64,000 nt of DNA from NCBI RefSeq assembly GCF_003086775.1, contig NZ_CP026001.1, forward strand, positions 1,080,407 through 1,144,406. The letters run 5' to 3'. This document shows positions 45,071 through 53,541 of this stretch, in pieces. The stretch is from Stenotrophomonas sp. ZAC14D1_NAIMI4_1. Lineage in GTDB: Bacteria > Pseudomonadota > Gammaproteobacteria > Xanthomonadales > Xanthomonadaceae. The position numbers were made by a program, and so were the translations under genes. Every line of letters starts with the position of its first letter. The first letter of the stretch is position 1. The notes beneath the pieces are model-generated. The model did not search any database and was not told where the DNA came from. It was given only the letters and a program-made list of their open reading frames with translations.

Positions 45071-45199
45071 CTATCGAGCACGGAACAGGTGTTCGACCAG
45101 GTAATCGATGAACACCCGCAGCCGCGCGCTGGGCAGCTGCTGCTGGGGCGCAGCGAGGTGTTGCACGAAACCAGTGCGGAACGCGCGTGAGTCGCCCGG
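45071..45199 (-). pseudogene. C-terminal remnant of a LysR regulator
   Basis: The frame encodes about 42 residues ending in LPSARLRVFIDYLVEHLFRA plus Arg and a stop. This is the standard end of LysR regulators (VRVFIDFLxExL). The DNA-binding domain and most of the effector domain are missing, and a stop lies six codons before the first Met. It is a decayed gene 32 bases upstream of the 264-residue gene on the same strand. Confidence 0.8.
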
Positions 45200-45288
45200 C
45201 ATGTCATCGTCGTGTCGTCAGGGACTCACGCGGTCCATGCCGCCGCAGGCCTAGAGTCGATCATCCCCGTCCCCCACGGAGATCCGCC

Positions 45289-45462
45289 ATGTGGCTGCTT
45301 GATCATCTCTGGCCCAGCCGCCGTCCGCTGCCGCCGCCGATGGCGGTCGACCCGCCGCCGCCGCCGCGCAGGCCCTGGCTGAAGCGCCCCGTACGGGCAG
45401 GGCGCAGCGGCATGGCACCGTGGCAGAAGGTCACCCCGGCCATGCGCCGCACGCGCCACTAG
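45289..45462 (+). CDS. Small Pro/Arg-rich protein (57 residues)
   Basis: The product reads MWLLDHLWPSRRPLPPPMAV and continues Pro- and Arg-rich. A GGAG site lies about eight bases before the ATG. It ends in a TAG that overlaps the TAG of the convergent GFA gene by two bases. There is no known domain. It may be a real short gene, but the evidence is only the ribosome site and the clean fit into the gap. Confidence 0.5.
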   Translation: MWLLDHLWPSRRPLPPPMAVDPPPPPRRPWLKRPVRAGRSGMAPWQKVTPAMRRTRH

Positions 45463-45863
45463 GCAGTCTGGTCGGCCGGGTGGTTGACCCCGTCGTTGAC
45501 CGGGATGATGCCCAGCGCGAAGGGGTCGATGCCTTCCAGGCAGGCCACGTTGTAGCCGTACTGGTCCGGTTTGGAGCGGCGCCGGTGATGGGTGTAGATG
45601 CCGCAGATCCCGCAGAAGTAATGCTCAGCCACGTGGGTGTTGAACTGGTACAGGCGCAGGTGGTCCTGGCCGCGCACCACCTGCAGCCCCTCGCGGGTGA
45701 CGCTGGCGGCGATGGCGCCGCGGCGCCGGCACATCGAGCAGTCGCAGCGGCGCGGGTCGACGATGCCGTCGGGCAGGTCCAGCAGCAGCTCGACCGCGCC
45801 GCAATGGCAGGTGGCGCGGTGCCGGGCCTGTACCGCAACACCGGCTACAGATGTGATTCCCAT
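45459..45863 (-). CDS. GFA family (glutathione-dependent formaldehyde-activating-like) protein
   Basis: The 134-residue protein has the GFA zinc-site pattern: CHCG (Cys19, Cys21), CDCSMC (Cys40, Cys42, Cys45) and CGIC (Cys84, Cys87). The fold is a zinc-binding Mss4-like beta structure. Most GFA relatives have unknown substrates, and the name should not be read as activity. The ATG at 45863 is the first good start. Its end is convergent with the small Pro-rich gene. Confidence 0.9.
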   Translation of the reverse strand: MGITSVAGVAVQARHRATCHCGAVELLLDLPDGIVDPRRCDCSMCRRRGAIAASVTREGLQVVRGQDHLRLYQFNTHVAEHYFCGICGIYTHHRRRSKPDQYGYNVACLEGIDPFALGIIPVNDGVNHPADQTA

Positions 45864-46020
45864 CGCTGTTCCCGAAGGTGGTGACCCGGCCAGTATGCGC
45901 TGCCCCGGCGGCCGGCGCCCGTTGCTGAATGGGCCGGTGATGCCAGCGTCAGCTCGCTTGTGGCTAACTATGCCGCCCCCCGAACGCGACAGGATGCCCG
46001 TGAGAGCCGCAGGACGTTGG

Positions 46021-47013
46021 ATGACAGGATGTGCCATGGCGCTGCTGGCGCTGTGGATGGCCGGCTTGTTTGCCTACCAGCTGCCCGGGCCGGGCTGGCT
46101 GTCGGCGGGCGTGGCCGGGCTGTGGCTGCTGGCGGCGCTGTGGACCAGCTGGACAGTGGCGCGCGGTATGCAGACCCGCCGCTGGAGCGGCTTCTACGTG
46201 GCTTCGGTGGTGCTGGCCGGCCTGTGGTGGCTGCTGCTGACCCCGCGCCAGGACCGCGACTGGGCCGACGATGTGGCGCAGCGCCTGCACGTGGCGTCCT
46301 TCGATGGCCGCCACGTGGTGCTGGACAATGTGCGCGACTTCACCTGGCGCAGCGAGACCGACTACGACGCGCGCTGGGTGCGCCGCGAGTACGACCTGGA
46401 CCAGCTGCGCTCGGCCGATCTGGTGCTGTCCTACTGGATGGGCCCGGCCATCGCCCACACGCTGGTCTCGTTCGGTTTCGACGATGGCCGCCACCTGGTG
46501 TTCTCGCTGGAGATCCGCAAGGAGCGCGGTGAATCGTTCTCGGCGCTGGGAGGCTTCTTCCGCCGCTTCGAGATGACCCTGGTGGCCTCGGAAGAGACCG
46601 ACATCCTGCGCACGCGCACCAATGCGCGGGGCGAGGATGTCTACCTGTACCGCCTGCATGGCCTGGACCGCAGCCAGCTGAAGGCGCTGTTCGCCGCCTA
46701 CCTTGATGAGGCCAGGCAGCTGGATGCCGCGCCGGCCTTCTACAACACGGCCACCAGCAACTGCACCACGATCGTCTTCGACCTGGCCCGGCACATCGCC
46801 CCGGGCCTGCCGCTGGACTACCGCCTGCTGCTGTCCGGCTACCTGGCCGAGTACGCACAGGATGTCGGTGCGCTGGCGCCCGGCGTGCCGTATGCCGAAC
46901 TGCAGGCCAAGGGCCGCATCACCGAACGCGCGCTGCAGATGGCGCCGGGCGACAACTTCTCCGCCGTGATCCGTCGCGGCATTCCCGGCACCGGGCAGGA
47001 TCCGCAGCCATGA
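46021..47013 (+). CDS. DUF4105 membrane protein
   Basis: The 330-residue product has two or three N-terminal membrane helices (about 5-75) and a DUF4105 domain with TWRSETDYDARW, SYWMGPAIAHT (His near 146) and FYNTATSNCTT (Cys248), which look like a papain-like Cys/His pair. Its true activity is unknown. The ATG at 46021 has AGGA six bases before it; ATGs at 45970 and 45994 are alternatives. Its stop overlaps the lipase gene by four bases, so the two proteins probably work together in the envelope. Confidence 0.8.
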   Translation: MTGCAMALLALWMAGLFAYQLPGPGWLSAGVAGLWLLAALWTSWTVARGMQTRRWSGFYVASVVLAGLWWLLLTPRQDRDWADDVAQRLHVASFDGRHVVLDNVRDFTWRSETDYDARWVRREYDLDQLRSADLVLSYWMGPAIAHTLVSFGFDDGRHLVFSLEIRKERGESFSALGGFFRRFEMTLVASEETDILRTRTNARGEDVYLYRLHGLDRSQLKALFAAYLDEARQLDAAPAFYNTATSNCTTIVFDLARHIAPGLPLDYRLLLSGYLAEYAQDVGALAPGVPYAELQAKGRITERALQMAPGDNFSAVIRRGIPGTGQDPQP

Positions 47014-49031
47014 CCTTCGTTTCCCCGATCCGCTGGCAGCGCGTGCTGCCGGCGCTGCTGGCGGTGTGCGTCCTGCTGGCAAGCAGCGGTTGCGCCATGG
47101 TTACCGTCAAGCAGGTGGCCTCCAGCGATTCGCTGGTGAACAAGCGCGCTGACGTGCTCAACACCGGCAAGCTCAGCCCGGCCTCGCGCGAGACGCTCAG
47201 CGCCGCCGGCCTGGATGAATCGCAGTGCGAGAAGGACTTCCTGGTCTGCCGCAGCACGCTGTTGATGACAGACGACCTCAATGTCGAGCAGCGGCTGTCG
47301 ACGCTGTCCGAACTCTGGGTCAAGGCCGCACTGGCGCTGACCCCGAAGAAGCATGCCGCCGGCGAGCCACCGATGAGCGATGCCGCGCTCGACGCATGGC
47401 TGGAGGCGGCGCGTTACGGCTACGCCTACCTGTTCTTCAGCGGTCGCTCGCCCTCCGACCGCGCGTTCGAAGACCGGCAGACGCAGGTGCGCGACTACTA
47501 CAACTACGCGGCGGAAAAGGCTGCGGTGGTGCTGTTCGCGCGTGCGCGTGCGGCGGCGCTGGCCGGCGAGGACTACACCCGGCCGATGTCTGCCGGCAGC
47601 TGGACGTTGGCCGCCAACTACCAGCAGCTGGCGCTGAAGAGCATCCCGTCGCAGCTGGTGCCGGCCGGTACGGTCAGCTTCGTCGGCCTGCGCAGCACCT
47701 ACCGCCGCGATGGCTTCGGTGCCGAGCTGGTGATGGTGATGGACCCGCCGAAGCTGGTGGTGCCGGTGGTGGCAGCCGATGGCCCCAAGGCCGAACCCGC
47801 GGCGGACGACGATGACGCGGCACGCGGCCGCCGCCATCGGCATGACGACGGCGTGCCCGAGTTCAGCGAGATGTCCTCGATCAACGTCACCGCGCTGCTG
47901 CGCTTCGAAGGCGACAGCCTGGACGATGTGATGCGCACGCGGCGGGTCGAACTGGATGCCTACTCGCCGGAAGCCACCGAACGCATCACCCTGCATGGCG
48001 AGCAGGTGCCGCTGGCCGGCAACTTCACCGCGGCCTACGGCCTGTGGCTGGCGCAGAGCGGGTTCGCCACGCAGTCGCTGCGCACGCTGTTCGGCCTGAG
48101 CGAAGGCATCGGCGAACCGCACATCTACCTGATGCAGCCATGGGACCCGAACCGCCGCATCATCTTCATGCTGCACGGGCTGGCCAGCAGCCCCGAAGCC
48201 TGGGTGAACCTGGCCAACGAGATCATGGGCGACCCCGAGCTGCGCCGGCAGTTCCAGGTGTGGCAGGTCTATTACCCCACCAACGCGCCCATCGCCTTGA
48301 ACCGCTACGAGATCGCCACTGCCTTCAACGATACGTTGAAGCACTTCGATCCCAACGGCAGCACGCGTGCGTCGAAGGACATGGTCTACATCGGCCACAG
48401 CATGGGCGGCGTGCTGGCGCGGCTGCTGGTGAGCGATTCGGGTGATGTGCTGTGGAACGACCTGCTGGCCAACTACGACCTGAAAGGGGAGCGCCTGAAA
48501 CGCGTGCAGAGCAAGCTGGGGCCGCTGCTGCACTTCAAGGCACAGCCGGAGGTGGAGCGCGCGATCTTCATCGCCGCCCCGCACCAGGGCACCGATATCG
48601 CCGGCAACAAGGTCGGCCGCCTGATCGGGCGGCTGGTGCGCCTGCCGCTGACCATCCTGGGCAAGTTCGAGGATGTGTTCCTGGCGCTGGCGCAGGCCGA
48701 GCAGCAGGTCGATGGCACCGCCAAGCCGAAGATCCCCAACAGCATCGACAACCTCAAGGCCAGCGATCCGTTCGTGAAGGCGGCCGCGCAGCTGCCGATC
48801 GAGCCGGGCCTGAAGTACCACTCGATCATCGCCCAGCGCAAACCGGAACTGCCGCTGGAGAAATCCGACGATGGCCTGGTGCCGTACTGGAGCGCGCACC
48901 TGCCGGGCGCGCAGTCGGAGAAGGTGATCATCTCCGGCCACAGCGTGCAGGAAAGCCCGCAGGCGGTGCTGGAAGTGCGGCGCATCCTGCACCGTGACAT
49001 CGACGAAGTGGGGGCCGACGAATCACCCTGA
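47010..49031 (+). CDS. Alpha/beta-hydrolase lipoprotein (lipase-like)
   Basis: The 673-residue protein has a lipoprotein signal with lipobox LASSGC (Cys near 28), a ~300-residue N-terminal domain of unknown kind with an acidic/His patch, and an alpha/beta-hydrolase domain with oxyanion-type MLHGLASSPEAW and the nucleophile elbow YIGHSMGGVLARL (Ser near 462). Catalytic Asp and a late His (SGHSVQESP) fit. It is probably attached to a membrane facing the periplasm. It overlaps DUF4105 by ATGA. Confidence 0.87.
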   Translation: MTFVSPIRWQRVLPALLAVCVLLASSGCAMVTVKQVASSDSLVNKRADVLNTGKLSPASRETLSAAGLDESQCEKDFLVCRSTLLMTDDLNVEQRLSTLSELWVKAALALTPKKHAAGEPPMSDAALDAWLEAARYGYAYLFFSGRSPSDRAFEDRQTQVRDYYNYAAEKAAVVLFARARAAALAGEDYTRPMSAGSWTLAANYQQLALKSIPSQLVPAGTVSFVGLRSTYRRDGFGAELVMVMDPPKLVVPVVAADGPKAEPAADDDDAARGRRHRHDDGVPEFSEMSSINVTALLRFEGDSLDDVMRTRRVELDAYSPEATERITLHGEQVPLAGNFTAAYGLWLAQSGFATQSLRTLFGLSEGIGEPHIYLMQPWDPNRRIIFMLHGLASSPEAWVNLANEIMGDPELRRQFQVWQVYYPTNAPIALNRYEIATAFNDTLKHFDPNGSTRASKDMVYIGHSMGGVLARLLVSDSGDVLWNDLLANYDLKGERLKRVQSKLGPLLHFKAQPEVERAIFIAAPHQGTDIAGNKVGRLIGRLVRLPLTILGKFEDVFLALAQAEQQVDGTAKPKIPNSIDNLKASDPFVKAAAQLPIEPGLKYHSIIAQRKPELPLEKSDDGLVPYWSAHLPGAQSEKVIISGHSVQESPQAVLEVRRILHRDIDEVGADESP

Positions 49032-49041
49032 TCGCGGCGCT

Positions 49042-49102
49042 CGCCGGGCATGGCCCGGCGCTACCGAAGGACACGCAGGGTAGCGCCGGGCCACGCCCGG
49101 CG
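49042..49102. repeat. SMAG-type inverted pair
   Basis: Units at 49042-49064 (minus) and 49080-49102 (plus) share the CGCCGGGC-cat/cac core and GTAG heads. They lie tail to tail between convergent lipase and MFS genes. Confidence 0.87.
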
Positions 49103-49119
49103 GAATCCATCCCGTTGCG

Positions 49120-50487
49120 CTACACCCGCCGCGCGACCACGGTGGCCAGCACGGCCAGGCCCACGGTGATGGCCAGGCACAGCACATAGCCGGTATGCGG
49201 CGCGGTTTCCACAAACAACGCGAACAGCGCACCGGACAGCGCCAGCGCGGTGGCCACGCACAGCGCTTCGCTCAGCTGCAGGGCCGAACTGTTGCGGCCC
49301 TGTTCCTGCGGCGCGGACAGCGACAGGGTCAGCACCGAGAGGCTGGCGTAGATCATGCCCATGCCGAAGCCGGTGAGGGTCCAGCCGGCCAGCGCGACCG
49401 GCAGCGGCACCGCGTTGAACAGCACCGCCAGGGTGGCCGTGATGCCGAGGGTCATCAGCACCGTCCCCACGCGCAGCAGCTGCTGCCGTGACCAGCCGCG
49501 CTGCTGGTGGCCCTGCAGCCAGGAGCCGCTGAACCAGCCCAGCGCGCCCAGGCTGAGCACCGCGCCGGCCCAGCTCGGCGACAGGCCACGTTCGCGCTGC
49601 AGCAGCAGCGGCAGATAAGCTTCGCAGGCGAAGAACGCGGCGGCCGCCACGCCACGCAGTGCAATCACGCTGGGCAACCCGCGGCGCAGGCGCAGCGTGC
49701 CCGGTGGCAGCAGGCGGTGCCCGCACAGCAGCAGGCTGGCCACGGCCACCGCCATGCACGCCAGCGCCGACACGCCCTGCTGCTGCCCACCGAAGTACAG
49801 CAGCAGCGCCGCCAGCGATGCACCGGCGGCCCAGCGCACGACATCGCCGCCATCGTCCCCGTCGCGGGTTTCGACGGGGGCCTGCCGGGCCAGCGCCGGG
49901 CGCAGCATCAGCGCTGCCGGTATCGCCAGCAGGGGCACGACCAGGAACACCCAGCGCCAGCCCAGGTGTTGCACGATCATGCCGCTGAGCGCCGGTCCCA
50001 CCATCGACGGCACAACCCAGCCGGCCGAGAACGCGGCGAATACCTTCGGCCGCAGCGCCTCGGGGTAGTTGCGTCCGACCATCACGTACAGCGCCACCGA
50101 AATCGCGCCGCTGCCCAGGCCCTGCAGCAGCCGCCCGGCCACCAGCACGCCCATGCGCGTGGCCAGGCCGGCCAGCAGCAGGCCCAGCACGAAGCAGGCC
50201 AGCCCCCACCACAACGGTCGCGCCGGGCCGCTGCGGTCGGTCCAGCGCCCAGCCACGGTCATGCCCACCACGCTGGTGGCCAGGGTGCCACCGAAGGCCA
50301 ATGCGTACAGGCGCAGGCCATCCAGAGCCTCGGCCACGGTAGGCATGGCCGCGGCTACGGCCAGCGCTTCGAAGGCGAGCAGGGCGACCAGCACGACCAT
50401 GCCGACGGTGGTGCCGCGGTGGGCGGGCGAGAGGATGGAGTCGGGCGCGGCGGTGGCCGTCGCCGGAGCGGTGGAGGGGGTGTTCAT
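49120..50487 (-). CDS. MFS exporter, probable SoxR target
   Basis: The 455-residue membrane protein has about 14 hydrophobic helices and the MFS motifs AGRWTDRSGPARPL (loop 2-3) and GRLLQGLGSGAIS, typical of drug:H+ antiporters of the 14-helix type. The ATG at 50487 is 58 bases from a SoxR box, with the box lying between a TTGACC -35 and a CATGCT -10 spaced by 19 bases. That is the layout of SoxR-activated promoters. It probably exports redox-active compounds such as phenazines or quinones. Confidence 0.88.
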   Translation of the reverse strand: MNTPSTAPATATAAPDSILSPAHRGTTVGMVVLVALLAFEALAVAAAMPTVAEALDGLRLYALAFGGTLATSVVGMTVAGRWTDRSGPARPLWWGLACFVLGLLLAGLATRMGVLVAGRLLQGLGSGAISVALYVMVGRNYPEALRPKVFAAFSAGWVVPSMVGPALSGMIVQHLGWRWVFLVVPLLAIPAALMLRPALARQAPVETRDGDDGGDVVRWAAGASLAALLLYFGGQQQGVSALACMAVAVASLLLCGHRLLPPGTLRLRRGLPSVIALRGVAAAAFFACEAYLPLLLQRERGLSPSWAGAVLSLGALGWFSGSWLQGHQQRGWSRQQLLRVGTVLMTLGITATLAVLFNAVPLPVALAGWTLTGFGMGMIYASLSVLTLSLSAPQEQGRNSSALQLSEALCVATALALSGALFALFVETAPHTGYVLCLAITVGLAVLATVVARRV

Positions 50488-50544
50488 GCGGAGACGGGTA
50501 CTCGGGCCGCGCTTGTCATCCGGCGGCGAAGGACGCAGCATGAC

Positions 50545-50564
50545 ACCTGAACCATGGTTGAGGT
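50545..50564. promoter_or_regulatory. SoxR box and MFS promoter
   Basis: ACCTGAACC-AT-GGTTGAGGT is a 20-base dyad with one mismatched pair, like the SoxR box CCTCAAGTTAACTTGAGG. On the minus strand it lies between TTGACC (50562-50567) and CATGCT with a 19-base spacer, and ends six bases before the soxR ATG. Confidence 0.85.
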
Positions 50565-50570
50565 CAAGCG

Positions 50571-51005
50571 ATGCAGGAACAGGAACTGAGCGTGGGTGAC
50601 GTGGCCCGCCGCAGCGGTGTCGCGGTATCGGCGCTGCACTTCTACGAGCGCAAGGGCCTGATCAGCAGCCTGCGCACGGCGGGCAACCAGCGCCGCTATG
50701 CGCGCGACGTGCTGCGTCGGCTGGCGGTGATCCGCGTGGCGCAGCGGGTCGGCATGCCGCTGGAGGCGGTGGCACGCGCGTTCGAGACCCTGCCGCAGGG
50801 CCGCGCACCAACCAAGGCCGACTGGGCGCGGCTGTCCGCGCGCTGGCAGCAGGAACTGGAAGAACGCATCCACATGCTGCAGCTGCTGCGCGATGAACTG
50901 ACCGGCTGCATCGGCTGCGGCTGCCTGTCGCTGAAACGCTGCCGCCTTGCCAACCCCGACGACGTGCTCGGCGAGCGCGGCGACGGCCCCATGCGCTGGG
51001 GCTGA
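50571..51005 (+). CDS. soxR: Redox-sensitive regulator SoxR
   Basis: The 144-residue MerR-family protein has the DNA-binding domain [26 protein letters not shown] and the SoxR [2Fe-2S] cluster motif [12 protein letters not shown] (Cys113, 116, 118, 124). Oxidation of the cluster activates target promoters. There is no soxS in the window, as usual outside enterics, and the divergent MFS gene is the likely direct target. The ATG at 50571 lies right after the SoxR box, so SoxR is also likely to control itself. Confidence 0.95.
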   Translation: MQEQELSVGDVARRSGVAVSALHFYERKGLISSLRTAGNQRRYARDVLRRLAVIRVAQRVGMPLEAVARAFETLPQGRAPTKADWARLSARWQQELEERIHMLQLLRDELTGCIGCGCLSLKRCRLANPDDVLGERGDGPMRWG

Positions 51006-51013
51006 ATGGAGAA

Positions 51014-51339
51014 GTGAAGAGCGTCGATCTTGATGTGAGGGCCAGTGGTGGCGATGTCCCTATATGTGTTGAAAGCATTGGTTCAATCGGGCTCTGCAAA
51101 GACAACGTCAACAGCCTGCGCTTGGCGCGGATTGAGCTATTTCAGACCAGAAGCGCGAAGACGCTTTGACGCTGAAGTGCGGTGACCTCGTCTTTGAAGC
51201 GGAAAAACCACCAAAGACCTTCGATGGAGACGAAGTCATCAAAAGAGCAGTTGACTCGATCAATAGCCTGTCTTGCAAAGTGCATGCAGAAGAAGGGCAG
51301 TCTCACCCAGGGAACAGCCTGGCAGACTTGCTTTCGTAA
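51014..51339 (+). pseudogene. Frameshifted small gene in AT-richer DNA
   Basis: A GTG at 51014 opens a 51-codon frame (SVDLDVRASGGDVPICVESI after Met-Lys) ending at 51167. A second frame from 51136 to 51339 encodes CGDLVFEAEKPPKTFDGDEV and continues protein-like to a stop. Both look like real coding sequence, and joining them by one frameshift near 51130-51165 gives a single ~108-residue protein. No family is recognised. The base composition matches the next gene and differs from the chromosome. Confidence 0.5.
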
Positions 51340-51502
51340 GGAATTGATTGTGAGTTCTCTTGATCGTTGCTGATACCTTCAATCAAGCAGCAATCCAGGA
51401 TCGTTCGATGCCCCTTCCGATCCTTCGCTTACTTGCTCTTGTAGCGCAACTTGATGTACAAATCGCGGCGCATTCGTGCGTTCATACAGGGGGTTATTGA
51501 AA

Positions 51503-52990
51503 GTGGAAGTTGATCTTTTTCGAATCCGTAAGCTTGCGGCCACGCCGTTTGATCCCGAGAGTCATCATGAAGTAAAGCCACTTGTGATCGGGCTGATCCG
51601 AAAGATTTTCAATAAAGAGATCACTCCCCAGCATCTCGCTCGTGACGATGAGATGCTGCTGACCGCCGTCTACGTTCAGTCGATGGCAGCAGTCAAGGCG
51701 CTTTCATTGTCTGGTGTTCCCTACAATACCTATGAGCCTTTTTCAGATGTTGAAATAATCTGGGCCAACTTGGACGGTTGGACGGTCATTGGTGGATGGG
51801 CTCATCCCCAGACCAAGACTGTCGTTCTCATCACTAATGACACGTACCGTGCTGAGCTTGAGGCGATCATGTCGTCCGTAGATAAGAAGTATCTGGGTCA
51901 CGTGGTCCATCTCGTCGACATCCGCACCCAGACCTTCGATCAGTTCGTGATCACTCCGCCGAATCACCAGTTCGCTGGCATCCCTGAGAAGCATCGGCGC
52001 ATCCTCTTGGCGCGGGAGACCGTGTCCGTCATCTTTGATCCAGATGCGCGTGAGACCAACCATCAGGCGACGGAAACCGCGATCAGCGCAATCAGGCCGA
52101 TCCTCAGTGGCGCAATGTCTGAACATGAGGCTGATAGCGCTGACGATCCGATCTGGAAAGTTGCGATGGCGTATGCGCGTGCCGCCGCATCTTTGCTGCA
52201 GTTTAATGGCGTCAACTTTGAACCCGTCAAGGTTTTTAGCTATCTCAAGCCGATCATGGGTGATTTCAGGGGCGCACAAGTCGTATCTGGCTTCATCTAT
52301 GAGCCGAACATGTCCTTCGTGTTGATCACGAACTACAGCGATAACGAGGAGCGGAAAGCCTTCCTGGAGCCGCTGAATTTTGAACGCATGACTGGCGATG
52401 CGCTATTCATTGATGTGGACACGCGCTCCCTCAGACACTTCCAAAGTTGCGCGGATGCGATGAACAGCTTTGATGGGTTATCGGACGCTGGCGAAGGCGA
52501 AGGCGAATCGTGGGTGAACGAAACAATGGGACTTCTTGTTGAACAGCTGATCGGCTCTGAAGTGGATGATGAAGAGGCAACTGCGCTTTTTGAGACGCTA
52601 AGCCCTCATTTCATGATCTTCGCCAAGGTCTTGGGTGAAGATGACGAGGGATATGGTGTGAGCGAGGGTCTGCTGAAGAATGTCACCAAGGCCGCGATCA
52701 ACCAAGTCCGAAACGAATTTGACTTCGATCTGGACGACATCACGGAAGTCGTGGGTGGTTTCATGCGAATGGCGATTGCGATGTACCCATACGACCTCAG
52801 CGACTGGCAATGCGACGTGCGTGCTTTTGGTGTTATCGCATGGGATAGTGGCAGAGGCGACATCGCCATCTATTGCCATGATGATGATCAGTCAAAAGTG
52901 TTCATGCAGAACTCCATTCTTGAGATCTCGGAACAGTTCAGATCATCTAGGCCATCAGCAGCGCATGTCATGTCAGTGAAAGTTCATTGA
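51503..52990 (+). CDS. Orphan 495-residue protein, AT-richer than the chromosome
   Basis: The family is not recognised. The product is acidic and soluble, with no signal peptide or membrane helix. The N-terminal half is mixed (VEIIWANLDGWTVIGGWAHP, then VVLITNDTYRAE). The second half repeats a similar strand pattern (VVSGFIYEPNMSFVLITNYS), suggesting an internal duplication. A later part is helical and acidic (LIGSEVDDEEATALFETL). The start GTG 51503 has AGGGGG nine bases upstream; GTG 51476 is an alternative. Codon use has many A/T-ending codons, unlike neighbours. It ends in a strong terminator. Horizontal transfer is likely. Confidence 0.7.
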   Translation: MEVDLFRIRKLAATPFDPESHHEVKPLVIGLIRKIFNKEITPQHLARDDEMLLTAVYVQSMAAVKALSLSGVPYNTYEPFSDVEIIWANLDGWTVIGGWAHPQTKTVVLITNDTYRAELEAIMSSVDKKYLGHVVHLVDIRTQTFDQFVITPPNHQFAGIPEKHRRILLARETVSVIFDPDARETNHQATETAISAIRPILSGAMSEHEADSADDPIWKVAMAYARAAASLLQFNGVNFEPVKVFSYLKPIMGDFRGAQVVSGFIYEPNMSFVLITNYSDNEERKAFLEPLNFERMTGDALFIDVDTRSLRHFQSCADAMNSFDGLSDAGEGEGESWVNETMGLLVEQLIGSEVDDEEATALFETLSPHFMIFAKVLGEDDEGYGVSEGLLKNVTKAAINQVRNEFDFDLDDITEVVGGFMRMAIAMYPYDLSDWQCDVRAFGVIAWDSGRGDIAIYCHDDDQSKVFMQNSILEISEQFRSSRPSAAHVMSVKVH

Positions 52991-52997
52991 CAAAATA

Positions 52998-53020
52998 AAG
53001 CCCCGCTCAGCGGGGCTTTT
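52998..53020 (+). terminator. Rho-independent terminator
   Basis: GCCCCGC / GCGGGGC extended by flanking A-T pairs, loop TCA, then TTTT. It lies seven bases after the orphan gene stop. Confidence 0.93.
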
Positions 53021-53424
53021 CTTATGGCACTTCTTCCATCTCAGGGAAAGGGCTCACGGCCGACAAACCGGACTGTGGTGGTCGATACTAAAACTGGTGT
53101 CGGCGTGTGGCCAAGCTGGATTGCATGCCGTTCCAGCAGGGCGGGGTGTCGCCTGGATGATTCCTGGCGGGCATATTGCTGATGCTTGTCACGATTTCGA
53201 TCCATGCCACAGTCAAGTGAAATGGGTTGGGGTTGAATGCAGTCAAGTCCTTGATTCTAAAAGTATGCAGAAAATATTGGGCTCGGTGGATCTTTCGAGG
53301 GGCATTCTTGCGATGGACGGACTCATAATGAGAATGGGTCATCGCTGCGCCACGGGGAAAGTGGGGCCGTCACGCAAACGGGAGCTCTGGGTTGCCAATG
53401 GCCCCTCGGGACGCGTTTGTTCGA
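53021..53424. other. Gene-poor stretch within the transferred segment
   Basis: About 400 bases with mixed composition. One open frame on plus (from 53097) has no ribosome site or family match. Nothing else is seen, apart from its position between the orphan gene and an IS relic. Confidence 0.4.
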
Positions 53425-53535
53425 GGGGAACGATAACTAAATCAAGGTCATCAAGCGCATCGGCTACGGATACCGGGACGAGGCGCAGTAAGTCAATAAC
53501 GTCCGCCCAGCCTTCTCCCTGAATTGGGTGAAGAA
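53425..53535 (+). pseudogene. Relic of an IS transposase C-terminus (ISL3-like)
   Basis: In one frame the text reads IKVIKRIGYGYRDEAQ, with a stop just before and one just after, then VNNVRPAF. ISL3-family transposases end with a very similar NKIKVIKRxGYGYRDxAYFFLKIRAAFPG block. Only this tail remains, so an insertion sequence once lay here. No terminal repeats were found. Confidence 0.6.
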
Positions 53536-53541
53536 CGCTTT

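Noticed and set aside
53097..53522. 141-codon ORF before the short SDR gene
   Set aside because: It overlaps the transposase relic in another frame and lacks a ribosome site and protein-like pattern.
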